Counted from the stretch's first letter, positions 22,260-31,643 are shown. The stretch: 64,000 nucleotides of DNA from Corynebacterium sp. 21KM1197 (GCF_033783015.1 NZ_CP123907.1:558001-622000); one strand, 5' to 3'. Numbers and translations: made by a program. Notes: generated from the sequence alone by a model not told the origin.

Positions 22260-24253
22260 ATAGGTCAGTTAGTTCTAGGCTGAAGATTTTTCTGGCTCTG
22301 GGGAGTGTGGTGAGCCTGGGTGGGGTGTGTGGGGGGGGTGCAGGAGCGCAGGAAGTCTCGGAACCGCAGTGGGATTTTGGTACGTGCGGGAAGATGCACA
22401 TGATTGCGGTGAACTCTGCGCAGGATTCTGTCTTTGATCGTAATTCTGATGAGGATGCGGGATTTTTTGCGGATAATATTACGTTGCCGGTGTTAGAGAG
22501 GGTTGGTCAACCAGTTTCTGGTGATGGTTCTGGTGGTATCACTGATGACCGGGATACTGATTGGGGCCTGCGTCGTGGGGAGACGTCATGGTCCTCGTCG
22601 CAGGATTGGTGGGGGGAATCTACCACTAGTGCTGATGTTCCTGAGCTGGAGGAAGAGCAGCAGGACGCCGATTTTTCATCGCGACAGGAGAGCGATGATT
22701 TTTCTCGTGAGGGTGGTGCAAGTGGGCAGGATAATGATGGGAAGTGGTTGACCAGGACGTACATTAATATTGAATCGGTCGGGGATGAGGTTGATATTGA
22801 TGGTGCGGTTGTAGCTGTTAATGAAGCCTTGGGTAAGGTGGAGCGTTCGTGTCCTGATACCAGGGTGATTTTGACTGGCTTTTCTGAAGGCGCGCAGGTG
22901 GCCTCCATGGTGGCGCGTCAGATTGGTTCTGCTGAAGGGGCTGTTGCACCAGAAAAAATTGCTGGTGTGGCGCTTTTTTCTGATCCGTTGCGTGATGATG
23001 GTCAGCCTGTGGTTGCTTCGGGGGCTGATACTCCGGAGGGAATGCCGGTGGGGGCTTTGGGGCAGGAATCTTTTCATGATGTGGATGTCGACGATATTGC
23101 CGCTTCGATGAGTGCTCTGGCGACTGTGGGTCCCGAAGAAGGTGATGACGTTGCTGTTTCTACGACGAGTTCACGGCATGGTGATGAGGCGACCACTTCG
23201 GTCAGTGTGACGAAATCGGCACGGCCGAGTGTGGTACATACTGATGTGTCTAGTTCGGTGGTTCCGCGTTCTTCTGTGGAGTTGCCGGCGGGTATTTCCT
23301 CTTTGCCTCGTAGCGCCCCGGAGGGCTATGGCAGTGGTGATGGTGGTGCTGCGGGCTTGTTGCTTGGAAGTTTTGCGCGTCCTCAGGGCCCGGTTGCTGG
23401 CGGTGGTATTGCAGGTTTGACGTCGGGTGTGGGTGATTTTGGTGCTTTGGCTGCGAAGACGGTGTCGTGGTGTATTGACGGGGATCTTGTTTGCGGGATG
23501 CCGGAGGGATCAGCCACGCGCACCATCGTGAATGCGGTGGCCCCGGATTTGGATACGGATAACCCGGTGGCGTCGTTGATGGCAGTCGCGGACACGTTAG
23601 GCCCTGCTGTGGTTCTTGGTGGTTTGGAGTCTGTGGCAGACGGTGTGAGCTTTGGTCCTGGTGGTTTTGAGATCGCGCGGGCGATGAATCCGGATGAGAC
23701 ATTGATTGGCCGGATTGCTACGGAGGCACAGCGTTCAGATTCGCGTTCGTTGGGGGAGATGGGGGCGCGGGTTTTGGCGGCGTCGTCGAAGATTGCGGGT
23801 ATGGGGTTGGCTGCGGGGATTACGGTGGCGCGTAAGACGTTGACGCCGGGAAACCTGGCTGCGATTTCCGCAGCTGGTACTAGTGATCCCTTGGTGGGGA
23901 TTGGTGTGGCTGCTGCGAAGTTTGCGGAGGCTGCATTAGAGACGGTTAGTTTCGAGACTGCGACGGGGGCGGCGGCTCGGGTTTTTGATGAGGTGCAGGC
24001 TGCGGGGCTTAATGAGCAGGCGGTGGTGTCGGTAGCCACGGATGCGGCGACGTGGGCGCGGTTGGCGTCAACGGATTCGTATGCGCAGGTGCCGATGACT
24101 GCTGATGGGCGTAGTGCCACGGATGCCACGGTGGATTGGATTTCTGCTTTGGCTGGTGGTGATTCTACGGTTCCGGCGACAGGCCAGATGGTGGGCTTTG
24201 ATGCTGGTGCAGCTTCTGATTTCTTGACGAATCTGCGCGGGGTCGCGGCGTGA
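22256..24253 (+). CDS. Cutinase-like secreted protein without catalytic histidine
   Basis: 665 aa with a signal peptide (IFLALGSVVSLGGVCGGGAGA). The cutinase core is split by an acidic, Ser-rich insertion (residues about 90-160). The nucleophile elbow TGFSEGAQVASMV (Ser near residue 205) and a CIDGDLVCG segment (Asp, Cys pair) match CULP enzymes. No histidine at all is seen after that segment, so the usual triad is incomplete. About 250 further residues of Ala/Gly/Thr-rich sequence extend the protein. It may be a structural or binding derivative. Second gene of operon B. Confidence 0.65.
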   Translation: MNRSVSSRLKIFLALGSVVSLGGVCGGGAGAQEVSEPQWDFGTCGKMHMIAVNSAQDSVFDRNSDEDAGFFADNITLPVLERVGQPVSGDGSGGITDDRDTDWGLRRGETSWSSSQDWWGESTTSADVPELEEEQQDADFSSRQESDDFSREGGASGQDNDGKWLTRTYINIESVGDEVDIDGAVVAVNEALGKVERSCPDTRVILTGFSEGAQVASMVARQIGSAEGAVAPEKIAGVALFSDPLRDDGQPVVASGADTPEGMPVGALGQESFHDVDVDDIAASMSALATVGPEEGDDVAVSTTSSRHGDEATTSVSVTKSARPSVVHTDVSSSVVPRSSVELPAGISSLPRSAPEGYGSGDGGAAGLLLGSFARPQGPVAGGGIAGLTSGVGDFGALAAKTVSWCIDGDLVCGMPEGSATRTIVNAVAPDLDTDNPVASLMAVADTLGPAVVLGGLESVADGVSFGPGGFEIARAMNPDETLIGRIATEAQRSDSRSLGEMGARVLAASSKIAGMGLAAGITVARKTLTPGNLAAISAAGTSDPLVGIGVAAAKFAEAALETVSFETATGAAARVFDEVQAAGLNEQAVVSVATDAATWARLASTDSYAQVPMTADGRSATDATVDWISALAGGDSTVPATGQMVGFDAGAASDFLTNLRGVAA

Positions 24254-24281
24254 TTCCTTGGTGGTAGAGGCAGGAGAGGCA

Positions 24282-24941
24282 ATGGGAGCGTTACGCGCAG
24301 TGGACTCACCCGGTGAGCAGGTCGATGTCGAGCAAAACACTGCTCAGGAAGAGGAGGTACAGGCCAAGGGGATTGTGGTTCATCCTTCTAAGTTGAAACT
24401 ACCTGTGGCGGCTACCTCGCGGGTAGCACCGGGGGAGGATGATCCGGCCGTGTGGCTTGTTGGTGCTCATGGTGGTGCTGGGGTGTCCACGTTATCCCAT
24501 GTCCTGGCTCCGGCTGGGGATGCGGGGATGATGTGGCCTTCAGGTGAGCGTTCGATGTGCTGTGTGCTGGTGTGCCGTTCGACGGCGATGGGTTTGGAGG
24601 ATGCTCATGATGTGTTGATCCAAGCCCGCAATGGGTTGGCAGGAGATGTGGTGGTGCTGGGGCTGGTGGTTGTTGCTGATGCCCCAGGGCGTACACCGAA
24701 AACCCTGGAGCAGAAAATCGCTGTGCTTAGCCAGATCACTCAGAAGGTATGGCGTGTGCCGTATATCGATCAGTGGCGTGGTGAGATGCGTGAAGATCTG
24801 CCTGTGTGGGTGCCGGGAGATGAACTGGCTCGTAAACGTCGCGGAAGGCTGCCTCCTGGAGTGGTACCTCCTGTTGTGGGGGAGATCGGGCAAGAAATTT
24901 TTACCTCATTTCAAAGAGTGATGAGGAAAGTGAGAATGTAA
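24282..24941 (+). CDS. ParA/MinD-like P-loop-type protein (DUF6668-like)
   Basis: 219 aa from ATG 24282 (AGGAGA upstream). WLVGAHGGAGVSTL resembles a Walker A loop but lacks the usual lysine before the Ser/Thr (GGAGVSTL instead of GKS/T), so ATP binding is uncertain. The rest (VVLGLVVVADAPGRTPKTLEQKI) follows the MinD fold. Actinobacterial conjugative elements and plasmids carry proteins of this type. The name DUF6668 is from memory. Third gene of operon B; about 36-45 nt precede the next gene. Confidence 0.55.
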   Translation: MGALRAVDSPGEQVDVEQNTAQEEEVQAKGIVVHPSKLKLPVAATSRVAPGEDDPAVWLVGAHGGAGVSTLSHVLAPAGDAGMMWPSGERSMCCVLVCRSTAMGLEDAHDVLIQARNGLAGDVVVLGLVVVADAPGRTPKTLEQKIAVLSQITQKVWRVPYIDQWRGEMREDLPVWVPGDELARKRRGRLPPGVVPPVVGEIGQEIFTSFQRVMRKVRM

Positions 24942-24985
24942 AACATTCCATTTTGTAAAATGTGGAGATAGGATAGGTGGGAAAT

Positions 24986-25294
24986 ATGATTACGGATATG
25001 ATTGTCCAATCGCATGATGCGGTGATGGGTTTTGTTGATGTGGTGGCGATGCCTGGGCAGAATATTCGGCCGCAGGCTCCCGGTGAGTTTGGTGCGAAGA
25101 TTAATAATCTTCTCAACATTGCGACCTGGGTTGCGATTGCTATTTGTATTTTTGGTGTGATTGCTTCGGGTATCACGTTTTTGGTTGCGCGCAACAGGGG
25201 GATGTCTGAGGAGGTTACTGAAATGGCGCTGCGTATCGGTGGTGGGTGTTTGCTGGTGGGTAGTGCTAGCGGTGTTGTGCAGATGTTGATGTGA
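24986..25294 (+). CDS. TrbC/VirB2-like small membrane protein
   Basis: 102 aa from ATG 24986; GTG 24977 is an alternative start. Two spans follow: LLNIATWVAIAICIFGVIAS and LRIGGGCLLVGSASGVVQML, joined by a short basic loop (RNRGMSEEVTE). The pattern of an N-terminal amphipathic part and two spans resembles pilin-like or TrbC-type subunits of conjugation systems. The next gene starts at its stop codon. Its conjugative role is inferred from the operon. Confidence 0.5.
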   Translation: MITDMIVQSHDAVMGFVDVVAMPGQNIRPQAPGEFGAKINNLLNIATWVAIAICIFGVIASGITFLVARNRGMSEEVTEMALRIGGGCLLVGSASGVVQMLM

Positions 25295-25560
25295 TGATGT
25301 TGTCTTCGAGTCCTCCGGTTTCTCCGTGGCGTCCGTCGGACGATGTGCTCAACACCATTGTGAGGTGGTTGGAAATAGCGCTCTATGTTGGCTTGGCTTG
25401 CTCTATTCTCACGGTCATTATTTTCGGTGCGATGTTGGTTTTGGATCGTGATCGTGGTCAGCCGGTGAGTGCTACTTCTCCTGCAGTGAGGGTGTTTCAG
25501 ATTGCTCTTGGTGTCTTGGTGATGACAAGTGCTGGTTCTATAGCGAAAGTCTTCTTCTGA
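25294..25560 (+). CDS. Small membrane protein, operon B
   Basis: 88 aa with two spans (WLEIALYVGLACSILTVIIF and FQIALGVLVMTSAGSIAKVF) separated by a charged loop (DRDRGQPVS). It overlaps the previous gene at the stop/start TGATG. The layout mirrors its neighbour, so the pair may assemble together in the membrane. Family unknown. Confidence 0.5.
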   Translation: MMLSSSPPVSPWRPSDDVLNTIVRWLEIALYVGLACSILTVIIFGAMLVLDRDRGQPVSATSPAVRVFQIALGVLVMTSAGSIAKVFF

Positions 25561-25606
25561 GGAAAAATTATCTTTCCTCATGGGGGAGAGTAGGGAGGTG
25601 TTTTGA

Positions 25607-25795
25607 ATGTCTCATTGTATAAGTTTCAAGCCTGTCGGTGTTGTGATGGGGCTGTGTTCTGCGCTGCTTGTGGGGTGTTCCTCGGGTGGGGATGAGTCTT
25701 TATCGGCACAGGGGTGGGATACCGGTGTGGCACCGCAGGAGATGACGTGGTCTTCTTCGGTGGGGTGTTTGGTTTTGCGCTGTCCAAAGAGATAG
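25607..25795 (+). pseudogene. Lipoprotein, truncated after about 50 residues
   Basis: Signal peptide ending with the lipobox LLVGC and followed by SSGGDESLSAQGWD. Sequence resembling a lipoprotein continues to about 25765, after which the frame is unrelated codons ending CLVLRCPKR and a stop at 25795. The Mod remnant is in a different frame and starts at the same place. The gene was probably the next member of operon B before a deletion or insertion joined it to the type III restriction locus. Confidence 0.55.
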
Positions 25796-26525
25796 CCGGT
25801 ACACGGTTTATGTGCAGAATGGGCAGGAGTTGGCATTTTACTCGAAGAAGGTTCGTGAGATCGATAACGAACTTATGCCAAGTATGCAGGTGACAAACAT
25901 CTGGACCGACACGCCGTACGAGGGGATTGCGTCCGAAGGTGGTGTAACACTGAAGGGAGGGAAAAAGCCAGAAAAGCTCTTGCAGCGTATCATTGCCTTG
26001 AATACAGAGCCAGGAGACTTGGTTCTAGATTTTCATTTGGGGTCCGGGACCACTGCGGCTGTCGCGCATAAGATGGGGCGCCGGTACATCGGTATCGAAC
26101 AGCTTGACTATGGAAAAAACAGCCCGCTTGTACGACTCCGTAGGGTGATTGATGGCGACAAGTCGGGTGTCAGCAAGAGTGTCGGTTGGAAGGGCGGTGG
26201 CTCCTTCGTCTACATCGAGCTTGCCGAACTGGGCGAACAATTGGTGAGAGAGTTGCAGGACGCAACAACCACGGATGAGATCCAGCGGGTCCTTGATCGT
26301 GCAACTGAGCGCGGTTTGCTGAGGCCTTCTGTCCTACCGGATCAGCTGCTAGACTCCGCATCGGAGTTCGAGCAGCTGTCCTTGGACGCGCAGAAGCGAG
26401 CCGTGGCTGAGTTGATCGACAAGAACCGGCTCTATATCAACGCCTCGGAAGCTGAGGATGCGGAGCTTGGTCTGTTAGAGGCTGACATCGCGTTCACGAA
26501 GTCCTTCTACGGGAAGGGCGAATAA
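25773..26525 (+). pseudogene. Type III restriction-modification Mod, N terminus missing
   Basis: The frame encodes about 250 residues from the mid part of a beta-class DNA methyltransferase (RDSRYTVYVQNGQELAFYS, then GDLVLDFHLGSGTTAAVAHKMGRRYIGIEQLDY, the SAM-binding FxGxG region) to its C-terminal helices. The catalytic DPPY and the N-terminal 300-plus residues expected of Mod are absent. The GTG 25812 lacks a convincing RBS. With no intact Mod in the window, Res would be expected to be inactive or dependent on another copy. Confidence 0.75.
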
Positions 26526-29161
26526 TGAGCACCCCAACGAACCAGAGCAACTTCCTGTTCGAGGAACTCGACGTGCTTCACAGTCGCGGATTTCGCCGCG
26601 AGCTGCCAGCCCACATCGAGCAGAATCTTGCCCCGCACATCGAGTTGCGTGAATATCAGGAGCACGCGTTCTCGAACACGCTCGAATACTTGAGTAACGA
26701 GAGCTTCTCGAAGAACCGCCAGACGCATCTGCTGTATCACATGGCGACTGGTTCAGGTAAGACCGTGATGATGGCAGGTTTGATCCTGCATTACTACTCG
26801 CTCGGCTACCGGAACTTCTTGTTCTTCGTGAATCAGATGAACATCATCGAGAAGACGAAAGCTAACTTCTTGGATTCGGCTTCGGCTAAGTATCTGTTCG
26901 CCGAATCGGTCGAGATCGATGGCATGCGGGTTCCTATTAACGAGGTCAGCAACTTTGCTGCCGCTGACCCGAACGGTATCAACCTCTGCTTCTCAACCAC
27001 GCAAAAGCTGCACATGGACTTCCTCGATCCGAAGGAAAACGTGCTCACGAGCGACGACTTCGAGGATGCCCCGGTGGTGATGATTTCTGACGAGTCACAC
27101 CACGTGAATACACGCACAAAGAAGGCAACGAAGGCTGAAGATGAGGAAGACCGCTCGTGGGAATACACGGTCAGTTCAGCCTTCCAGGGCAACCGGGACA
27201 ACGTGTTATTGGAGTTCACAGCGACTGTCGATCTGCGCGACCGCAACATCCTGCAGAAGTACAGAGACAAGATTGTCTTTGACTACCCGCTGGCAGGCTT
27301 CCGTGAGTCTGGGTTCACAAAGGACTTCCAGAACTTCCAGTCCGTCCTCGACCCGTGGGGTCGAACGCTGCAAGCACTGATCGTGTCTGAATACCGTCGC
27401 GCGTTGTTCGCTGACGGCGGTGTCTACTCGAAGCCCGTTGTGCTGTTGAAGTCGCAGCGGATCGATGATTCAAAAGCGTTCTACGACGAGTTCTTCCAGC
27501 GACTCCAACGCCTCACCGAGAACGAAATCCTCGACATGGCCACCGCCGGTCTCATGAAACAAGCCATTGGCTACTTCCAAGAGAAGGATTCGAGCCTGCG
27601 CTCCCTGCGCTCAAGCATCCAGCAGGGGTTCGCGGAAGAGAACGCCATCATTATGAACGGCTCGACGGACAACTCGACTGAGAAGCAGCTGGCAGTGAAC
27701 TCGCTCGAAGATCACTCCAACCCATATCGGATCATCTTCACGGTGGATATGCTCAACGAAGGCTGGGACGTTCTCAACCTCTATGACATCGTCCGCCTGT
27801 ACGAGACACGGCAGGGCGGCAAGGCAGGCAAGCCTGGCGCGTACACGATCAAGGAGGCACAGCTGATTGGTCGTGGAGCTCGGTATTTCCCGTTCTTGCT
27901 TGACAACGAGTCCGTGGATCGCGATCCGGCAGATAAGTTTGTCCGCAAGTACGATCACGACCTCGACAGCCCGAACCGGCTCCTTGAAACTCTGCTCTAC
28001 CACTCCAAGGAGGACTCGAAGTACATCACCGAGCTACGCCTCGCGCTACGTGAAACCGGCTTGCTGCCCGATGAAGTCACCGAAGTCACCTACGAACTCA
28101 AATCCTCGTTCAAACAGACGGACTTCTACCACAACGCGATGGTGTTCAGTAACAGCCGAAAGGAAGTCTCCCGCGAGGAGGTCACCCAGCTGGACAACCG
28201 GGTGAAGTCAGCGATCTACCAACTCGATGTCCGCCACGCACCCTCACGGCTCGTGAGCCTCTTCGACACCGACAGCGGGCAAACAGAGGCATCCAAGAGT
28301 CCGAAGGTGCATACGATCCGCCGCAAGATCAACAAGATGTCGTTGAACGTGGCGTTGGGGTCGCTGGCGCGTTACGACGCACTACGTTTCGAGGCGCTCA
28401 AGCACTATTTCCCGCACCTGGAGTCGACCCGCGAGTTCATCACTTCTAGCGACTACCTCGGCGAAACTGAGATCACCTTCCAAAGCGACACAGAAGATCT
28501 CACAGCGAGCGACCTGCGAACGGGCTTGGACAAAGTCTTCCGAGCCGTCGCCACCTACCTGGCAGGCATCAAGGTCACCTACCGAGGCACGGACCAGTTC
28601 GAAGCCAAACGGCTGAACGAGGTGCTACGCAACAAGCGCCTACAGATCGCAAACCCGGTCGAAGGAGGGCTCGGCACCAGCCAAAACAACGACCCCGACT
28701 CCAACCGCCGTATCAACCTCGAAGACGCAGGCTGGTACGTCTACAACGACAACTACGGCACCAGCGAAGAGAAGTCCTTCGTCAAGTACTTCTCGACGGT
28801 TGTCGACGACCTCAAACAGCGCTACGACGAGGTCTACCTGGTGCGCAACGAACGGCTGGCTCCGCTCGTCATCTACTCGTTTGCCACCGGCGAGCGATTC
28901 GAACCTGACTACCTTATCTTCCTACGCAAGAAGGGCCAGGCTTACAAGCAGCAACAGATCTACGTGGAGCCGAAGGGCACGCACCTGCTACAAACCGACA
29001 AGTGGAAGGAAGACTTCTTGCTCGCCATTGAACAGAACGCCATCCCTCACACCATCTACGTCGACAACACCGACTACCGCATCATCGGCCTACCGTTCTA
29101 CAATCAGGAAAACCGCATGTCTGAATTCCGGGAGGCGCTCAAAGCTGCAACCCTCATCTGA
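26525..29161 (+). CDS. Type III restriction enzyme Res subunit
   Basis: 878 aa. The helicase core contains YHMATGSGKTVMMAG (Walker A), VVMISDESHHVN (DEAD-like) and FTVDMLNEGWDVLNLYD (motif VI region). The C terminus carries a PD-(D/E)xK-like nuclease element (FEPDYLIFLRKKG ... IYVEPKGTH). Res translocates along DNA and cuts together with Mod bound at unmethylated sites. Its ATG overlaps the Mod stop by one base. The reading frame is intact although Mod is truncated. GC-type codons differ from the AT-richer operon B before it. Confidence 0.85.
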   Translation: MSTPTNQSNFLFEELDVLHSRGFRRELPAHIEQNLAPHIELREYQEHAFSNTLEYLSNESFSKNRQTHLLYHMATGSGKTVMMAGLILHYYSLGYRNFLFFVNQMNIIEKTKANFLDSASAKYLFAESVEIDGMRVPINEVSNFAAADPNGINLCFSTTQKLHMDFLDPKENVLTSDDFEDAPVVMISDESHHVNTRTKKATKAEDEEDRSWEYTVSSAFQGNRDNVLLEFTATVDLRDRNILQKYRDKIVFDYPLAGFRESGFTKDFQNFQSVLDPWGRTLQALIVSEYRRALFADGGVYSKPVVLLKSQRIDDSKAFYDEFFQRLQRLTENEILDMATAGLMKQAIGYFQEKDSSLRSLRSSIQQGFAEENAIIMNGSTDNSTEKQLAVNSLEDHSNPYRIIFTVDMLNEGWDVLNLYDIVRLYETRQGGKAGKPGAYTIKEAQLIGRGARYFPFLLDNESVDRDPADKFVRKYDHDLDSPNRLLETLLYHSKEDSKYITELRLALRETGLLPDEVTEVTYELKSSFKQTDFYHNAMVFSNSRKEVSREEVTQLDNRVKSAIYQLDVRHAPSRLVSLFDTDSGQTEASKSPKVHTIRRKINKMSLNVALGSLARYDALRFEALKHYFPHLESTREFITSSDYLGETEITFQSDTEDLTASDLRTGLDKVFRAVATYLAGIKVTYRGTDQFEAKRLNEVLRNKRLQIANPVEGGLGTSQNNDPDSNRRINLEDAGWYVYNDNYGTSEEKSFVKYFSTVVDDLKQRYDEVYLVRNERLAPLVIYSFATGERFEPDYLIFLRKKGQAYKQQQIYVEPKGTHLLQTDKWKEDFLLAIEQNAIPHTIYVDNTDYRIIGLPFYNQENRMSEFREALKAATLI

Positions 29162-29482
29162 CCAAGGTGAATAGCAAGTCGTAACCGGCACTACTATTTG
29201 GCGCTTGGCGCACCTTTTGGCGCTACGCGTCTAGTTGTGCCCGCCTTGGTTCATGATGCTTGGCTACGCCTGCCCTCCACGGTGGATGCCGGAGCCGTGT
29301 CGTCCAGGTAGGCCGCTCGACGGCAAGCACCACGGCGCGCTCTGCTTAGTGGCAGGCTGGTTTCGCCTAATCCATGTCATCCACGCCCCGCCCGGCGTTG
29401 TATCTATCTCGGTACTGTCTGCGATGTGTGCGCTGGCTTAGGGTCGTTCCTGGTGAAGGCCATGAGCAATTACAACTATTAT
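29162..29482. other. Gene-free stretch between Res and IS remnant
   Basis: No convincing gene. TTTGGCGCTTGGCGCACC and TTTTGGCGCTACGCG form a degenerate direct repeat at about 29195-29230. Nothing else is distinctive. Confidence 0.3.
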
Positions 29483-30436
29483 TTATGTCTCACGCACCAC
29501 CTGTTTGTAGGTGATCCTTGTGCCTACCATCACTGCTAGTACATCTTTTACCTGTTGCTTAAGGCTCATACGGCAGCGGGAGAGTCGGAAGCTGAACTCT
29601 GCAAGGTATAGCTGAATATGAGTAAGGCTCACGACATGGTACACACCTGTGATGCGCGCTTGAGTACTGACCATACGGATTCAATGCCGTTGGTGTGGAT
29701 TAACTGCTTCGCGGACTGGTTCACGCTGCCGTGGTTGTTCCATCCTGCGGTAGGCAGGGTGCTCATCACTGTAGAGGGTTGCTGTCTGGTCAATGCTACT
29801 GGTGAGAAATTCCATGATCGTAGCAGTAGTGGTATTTGGAAGATGCCTAGCTACAACCTTGCCATCACGAGTGCGTACACCCACAACAGCAGCCTTCCCC
29901 TTGGCCCCGCGACCATCATGATTCTTCTTTGACTCATGCTTATTGCGTTCTTTGCTGCCGATATAGGTTTCATCTGCTTCTACCACGCCGGTAAACAGAT
30001 CAAGGGCTTCTGCTTCGCACGCAGCGCGGAGGCGTTGCAGCATGAACCATGCGGACTTCTGTGTCACCCCAATCTGGCGAGACAACTGCGCTGAGTTGAT
30101 TCCCTTGCGAGAGGATACAAACAGATAGACCGCGAAAATCCACTTATGCAAACCAATATGAGAGCGTTCCATCACCGTCCCAGTACGCACAGTAAACTCC
30201 GCCCTACATGAGGCTTCCCGACACGGGAAATGCCCAGGTCGAGACTCAAGCACATACGGAACTCTTACCACCCCACATACAGGGCATGCGTTCGGGAGTC
30301 GATCTTCACCCAGCGCTGAGTCTCCAGAAACATCCGTGCTGCCTCTTGGTTGGGGAACCGCTCAAACAAATCAACCAAGCTCAGATGCTTCATGAACAGT
30401 CCCGCCTGGTTGGTGTTGAGCGGGACTGTTCATGAA
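29483..30436 (-). mobile_element. IS1595-like element, degenerate
   Basis: The transposase runs on the minus strand from ATG 30393. The N-terminal zinc-finger helix region begins MKHLSLVDLFERFPNQEAA. It loses frame before CPVCG, then continues through TVMERSHIGLHKWIFAVYLF, the DDE part VVEADETYIGSKERNKH and YSDEHPAYRRME. After that it is spread over two more frames (QSAKQLIHTNGIESVWSVL; then LAEFSFRLSRCRMSL). At least three frameshifts make it inactive. Its 5' end lies in a strong inverted repeat (30389-30436). ISXO2/IS1595 type is inferred from the DDE neighbourhood. Confidence 0.7.
30389..30436. repeat. 17-bp perfect inverted repeat at IS end
   Basis: TTCATGAACAGTCCCGC (30389-30405) is exactly mirrored at 30420-30436 around a 14-nt loop. 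The transposase ATG lies within the left arm. This could hide the start in a hairpin or be the terminal inverted repeats of two abutting elements. Confidence 0.6.
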
Positions 30437-30451
30437 ATATAGGATCTCTAT

Positions 30452-30793
30452 TTATTTGTGGGCGGTGTTATACGCCTCGATGATTTCCGTGGGGATCTTG
30501 CCCCGCAGGGAAATTTCCTTGCCCTGGTCGATTGCCCACTGGCGAATCTCGCGTGCACGACCGTTAGCGGTTACACCACGGGTACGACGGATTTTCTGAG
30601 TGGGGGCGACATGCTTACGAGCTACCTGGATATAGGGTTGCAGGGTCTCGCGGAATTTTTCGGCGTTTTCCTCGGAGAGGTCAATGATGTATGTGTCGTT
30701 GTCCACTCCGAAGATGACAGATTGAACCTCTTCTGCGCTGAGGGGGTTGCCGGAAAGATCATCGAAGAATTGAGTAACTTCCTTGCGTGCCAT
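30452..30793 (-). CDS. lsr2: Lsr2 nucleoid-associated protein, second copy
   Basis: 113 aa, clearly homologous to the Lsr2 at 16622. Shared elements: VIFGVDNDTYIIDLSEENAE in the dimerisation domain and AREIRQWAIDQGKEISLRGKIP in the DNA-binding domain. The linker TQKIRRTRGVTANGR differs. Two full-length Lsr2 genes within 14 kb is unusual. One could be the chromosomal gene and one element-borne; gene context does not decide which. GAAAGAGGACGCC precedes ATG 30793 on the reverse strand. Confidence 0.9.
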   Translation of the reverse strand: MARKEVTQFFDDLSGNPLSAEEVQSVIFGVDNDTYIIDLSEENAEKFRETLQPYIQVARKHVAPTQKIRRTRGVTANGRAREIRQWAIDQGKEISLRGKIPTEIIEAYNTAHK

Positions 30794-30956
30794 GGAGGCG
30801 TCCTCTTTCTTTGGGGATATTTTGACGTTGGCATGCTACGTTACTTTAACGGTTGGTTCACATGCAAATGAAGCAGGGGCGTGTATGTCGTAGCGTGTTG
30901 GTGTTGCAGTTTTTCTGGGGCCTTTTACTCTTTCCTCCTTAGCGGCTGCGTTGGGT

Positions 30957-31643
30957 TTACTGGGCAGGGATCTGCTCTAATTTCGTTGGTTTGCCAGCGA
31001 GAATAACGAGGTCGTCCTTTGTGAGCGTGGCGCCTGGTTGGACAGGTCCCCATACTCCGTTAACCCTGGCTGATACGATGTGGACACCATACTTTTGTAT
31101 GAGGTAACCGTTATCGACTCTCTGTATGCGGAGGAACTTGGGAGGGACCATCTTGATCATCCCATAGTCATTGTCGAACTCTGCGAACTCTTGGAACTTT
31201 CCGGCAAGGAGGTGAGCAACGCGACGACCTGTTTCACGCTCGGGTCGGACGACATGGTGTACGCCTACTTGGCTAAGGATACGTGCGTGTGCATTGGAAT
31301 CGGCCTTTGCCCAGATATCCTTTGCGCCAAGTTCGACTAAATTGGATGCGGTGAGGATCGAGGCCTCCAGGTTGCTGCCAATGCCGATCACAACTTTGTC
31401 GAAGTTCAAAGCGCCTAGTTGAACCAAGGTTTCAGTTTCGGTTGTGTCGGCTACGATTGCTTCTGTGAGCTGTATGCGATGCTCTTGAATGATGCGTGTG
31501 CTGGTATCGATTCCTAGTACATCAACCCCGTGGCTGATTAATTCATCGGCAACGGCAGAGCCGAAGCGTCCTAACCCAATGACCATGACGGAGTCGAGGT
31601 CAATTTTGTTATGACGGCTGAGAATTTTTCCTAAGTTAGCCAA
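30957..31643 (-). CDS. Potassium uptake regulator TrkA/KtrA (RCK)
   Basis: 228 aa. The RCK-N Rossmann domain starts with SVMVIGLGRFGSAVADELI and the acidic VLGIDTS, followed by VADTTETETLVQLGAL. The C-terminal RCK-C domain spans residues about 150-225 (VSARVNGVWGPVQPGATLTKDDLVILAG). Such subunits bind NAD(H)/ATP and gate the K+ channel-like TrkH. It overlaps the TrkH gene by 8 nt, so both are made together. It is in an AT-richer region but looks like a housekeeping gene. Confidence 0.85.
   Translation of the reverse strand: MANLGKILSRHNKIDLDSVMVIGLGRFGSAVADELISHGVDVLGIDTSTRIIQEHRIQLTEAIVADTTETETLVQLGALNFDKVVIGIGSNLEASILTASNLVELGAKDIWAKADSNAHARILSQVGVHHVVRPERETGRRVAHLLAGKFQEFAEFDNDYGMIKMVPPKFLRIQRVDNGYLIQKYGVHIVSARVNGVWGPVQPGATLTKDDLVILAGKPTKLEQIPAQ

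Noticed and set aside
29235..29441. 68-aa plus-strand frame between Res and the IS remnant
   Set aside because: No RBS and no domain; probably chance.
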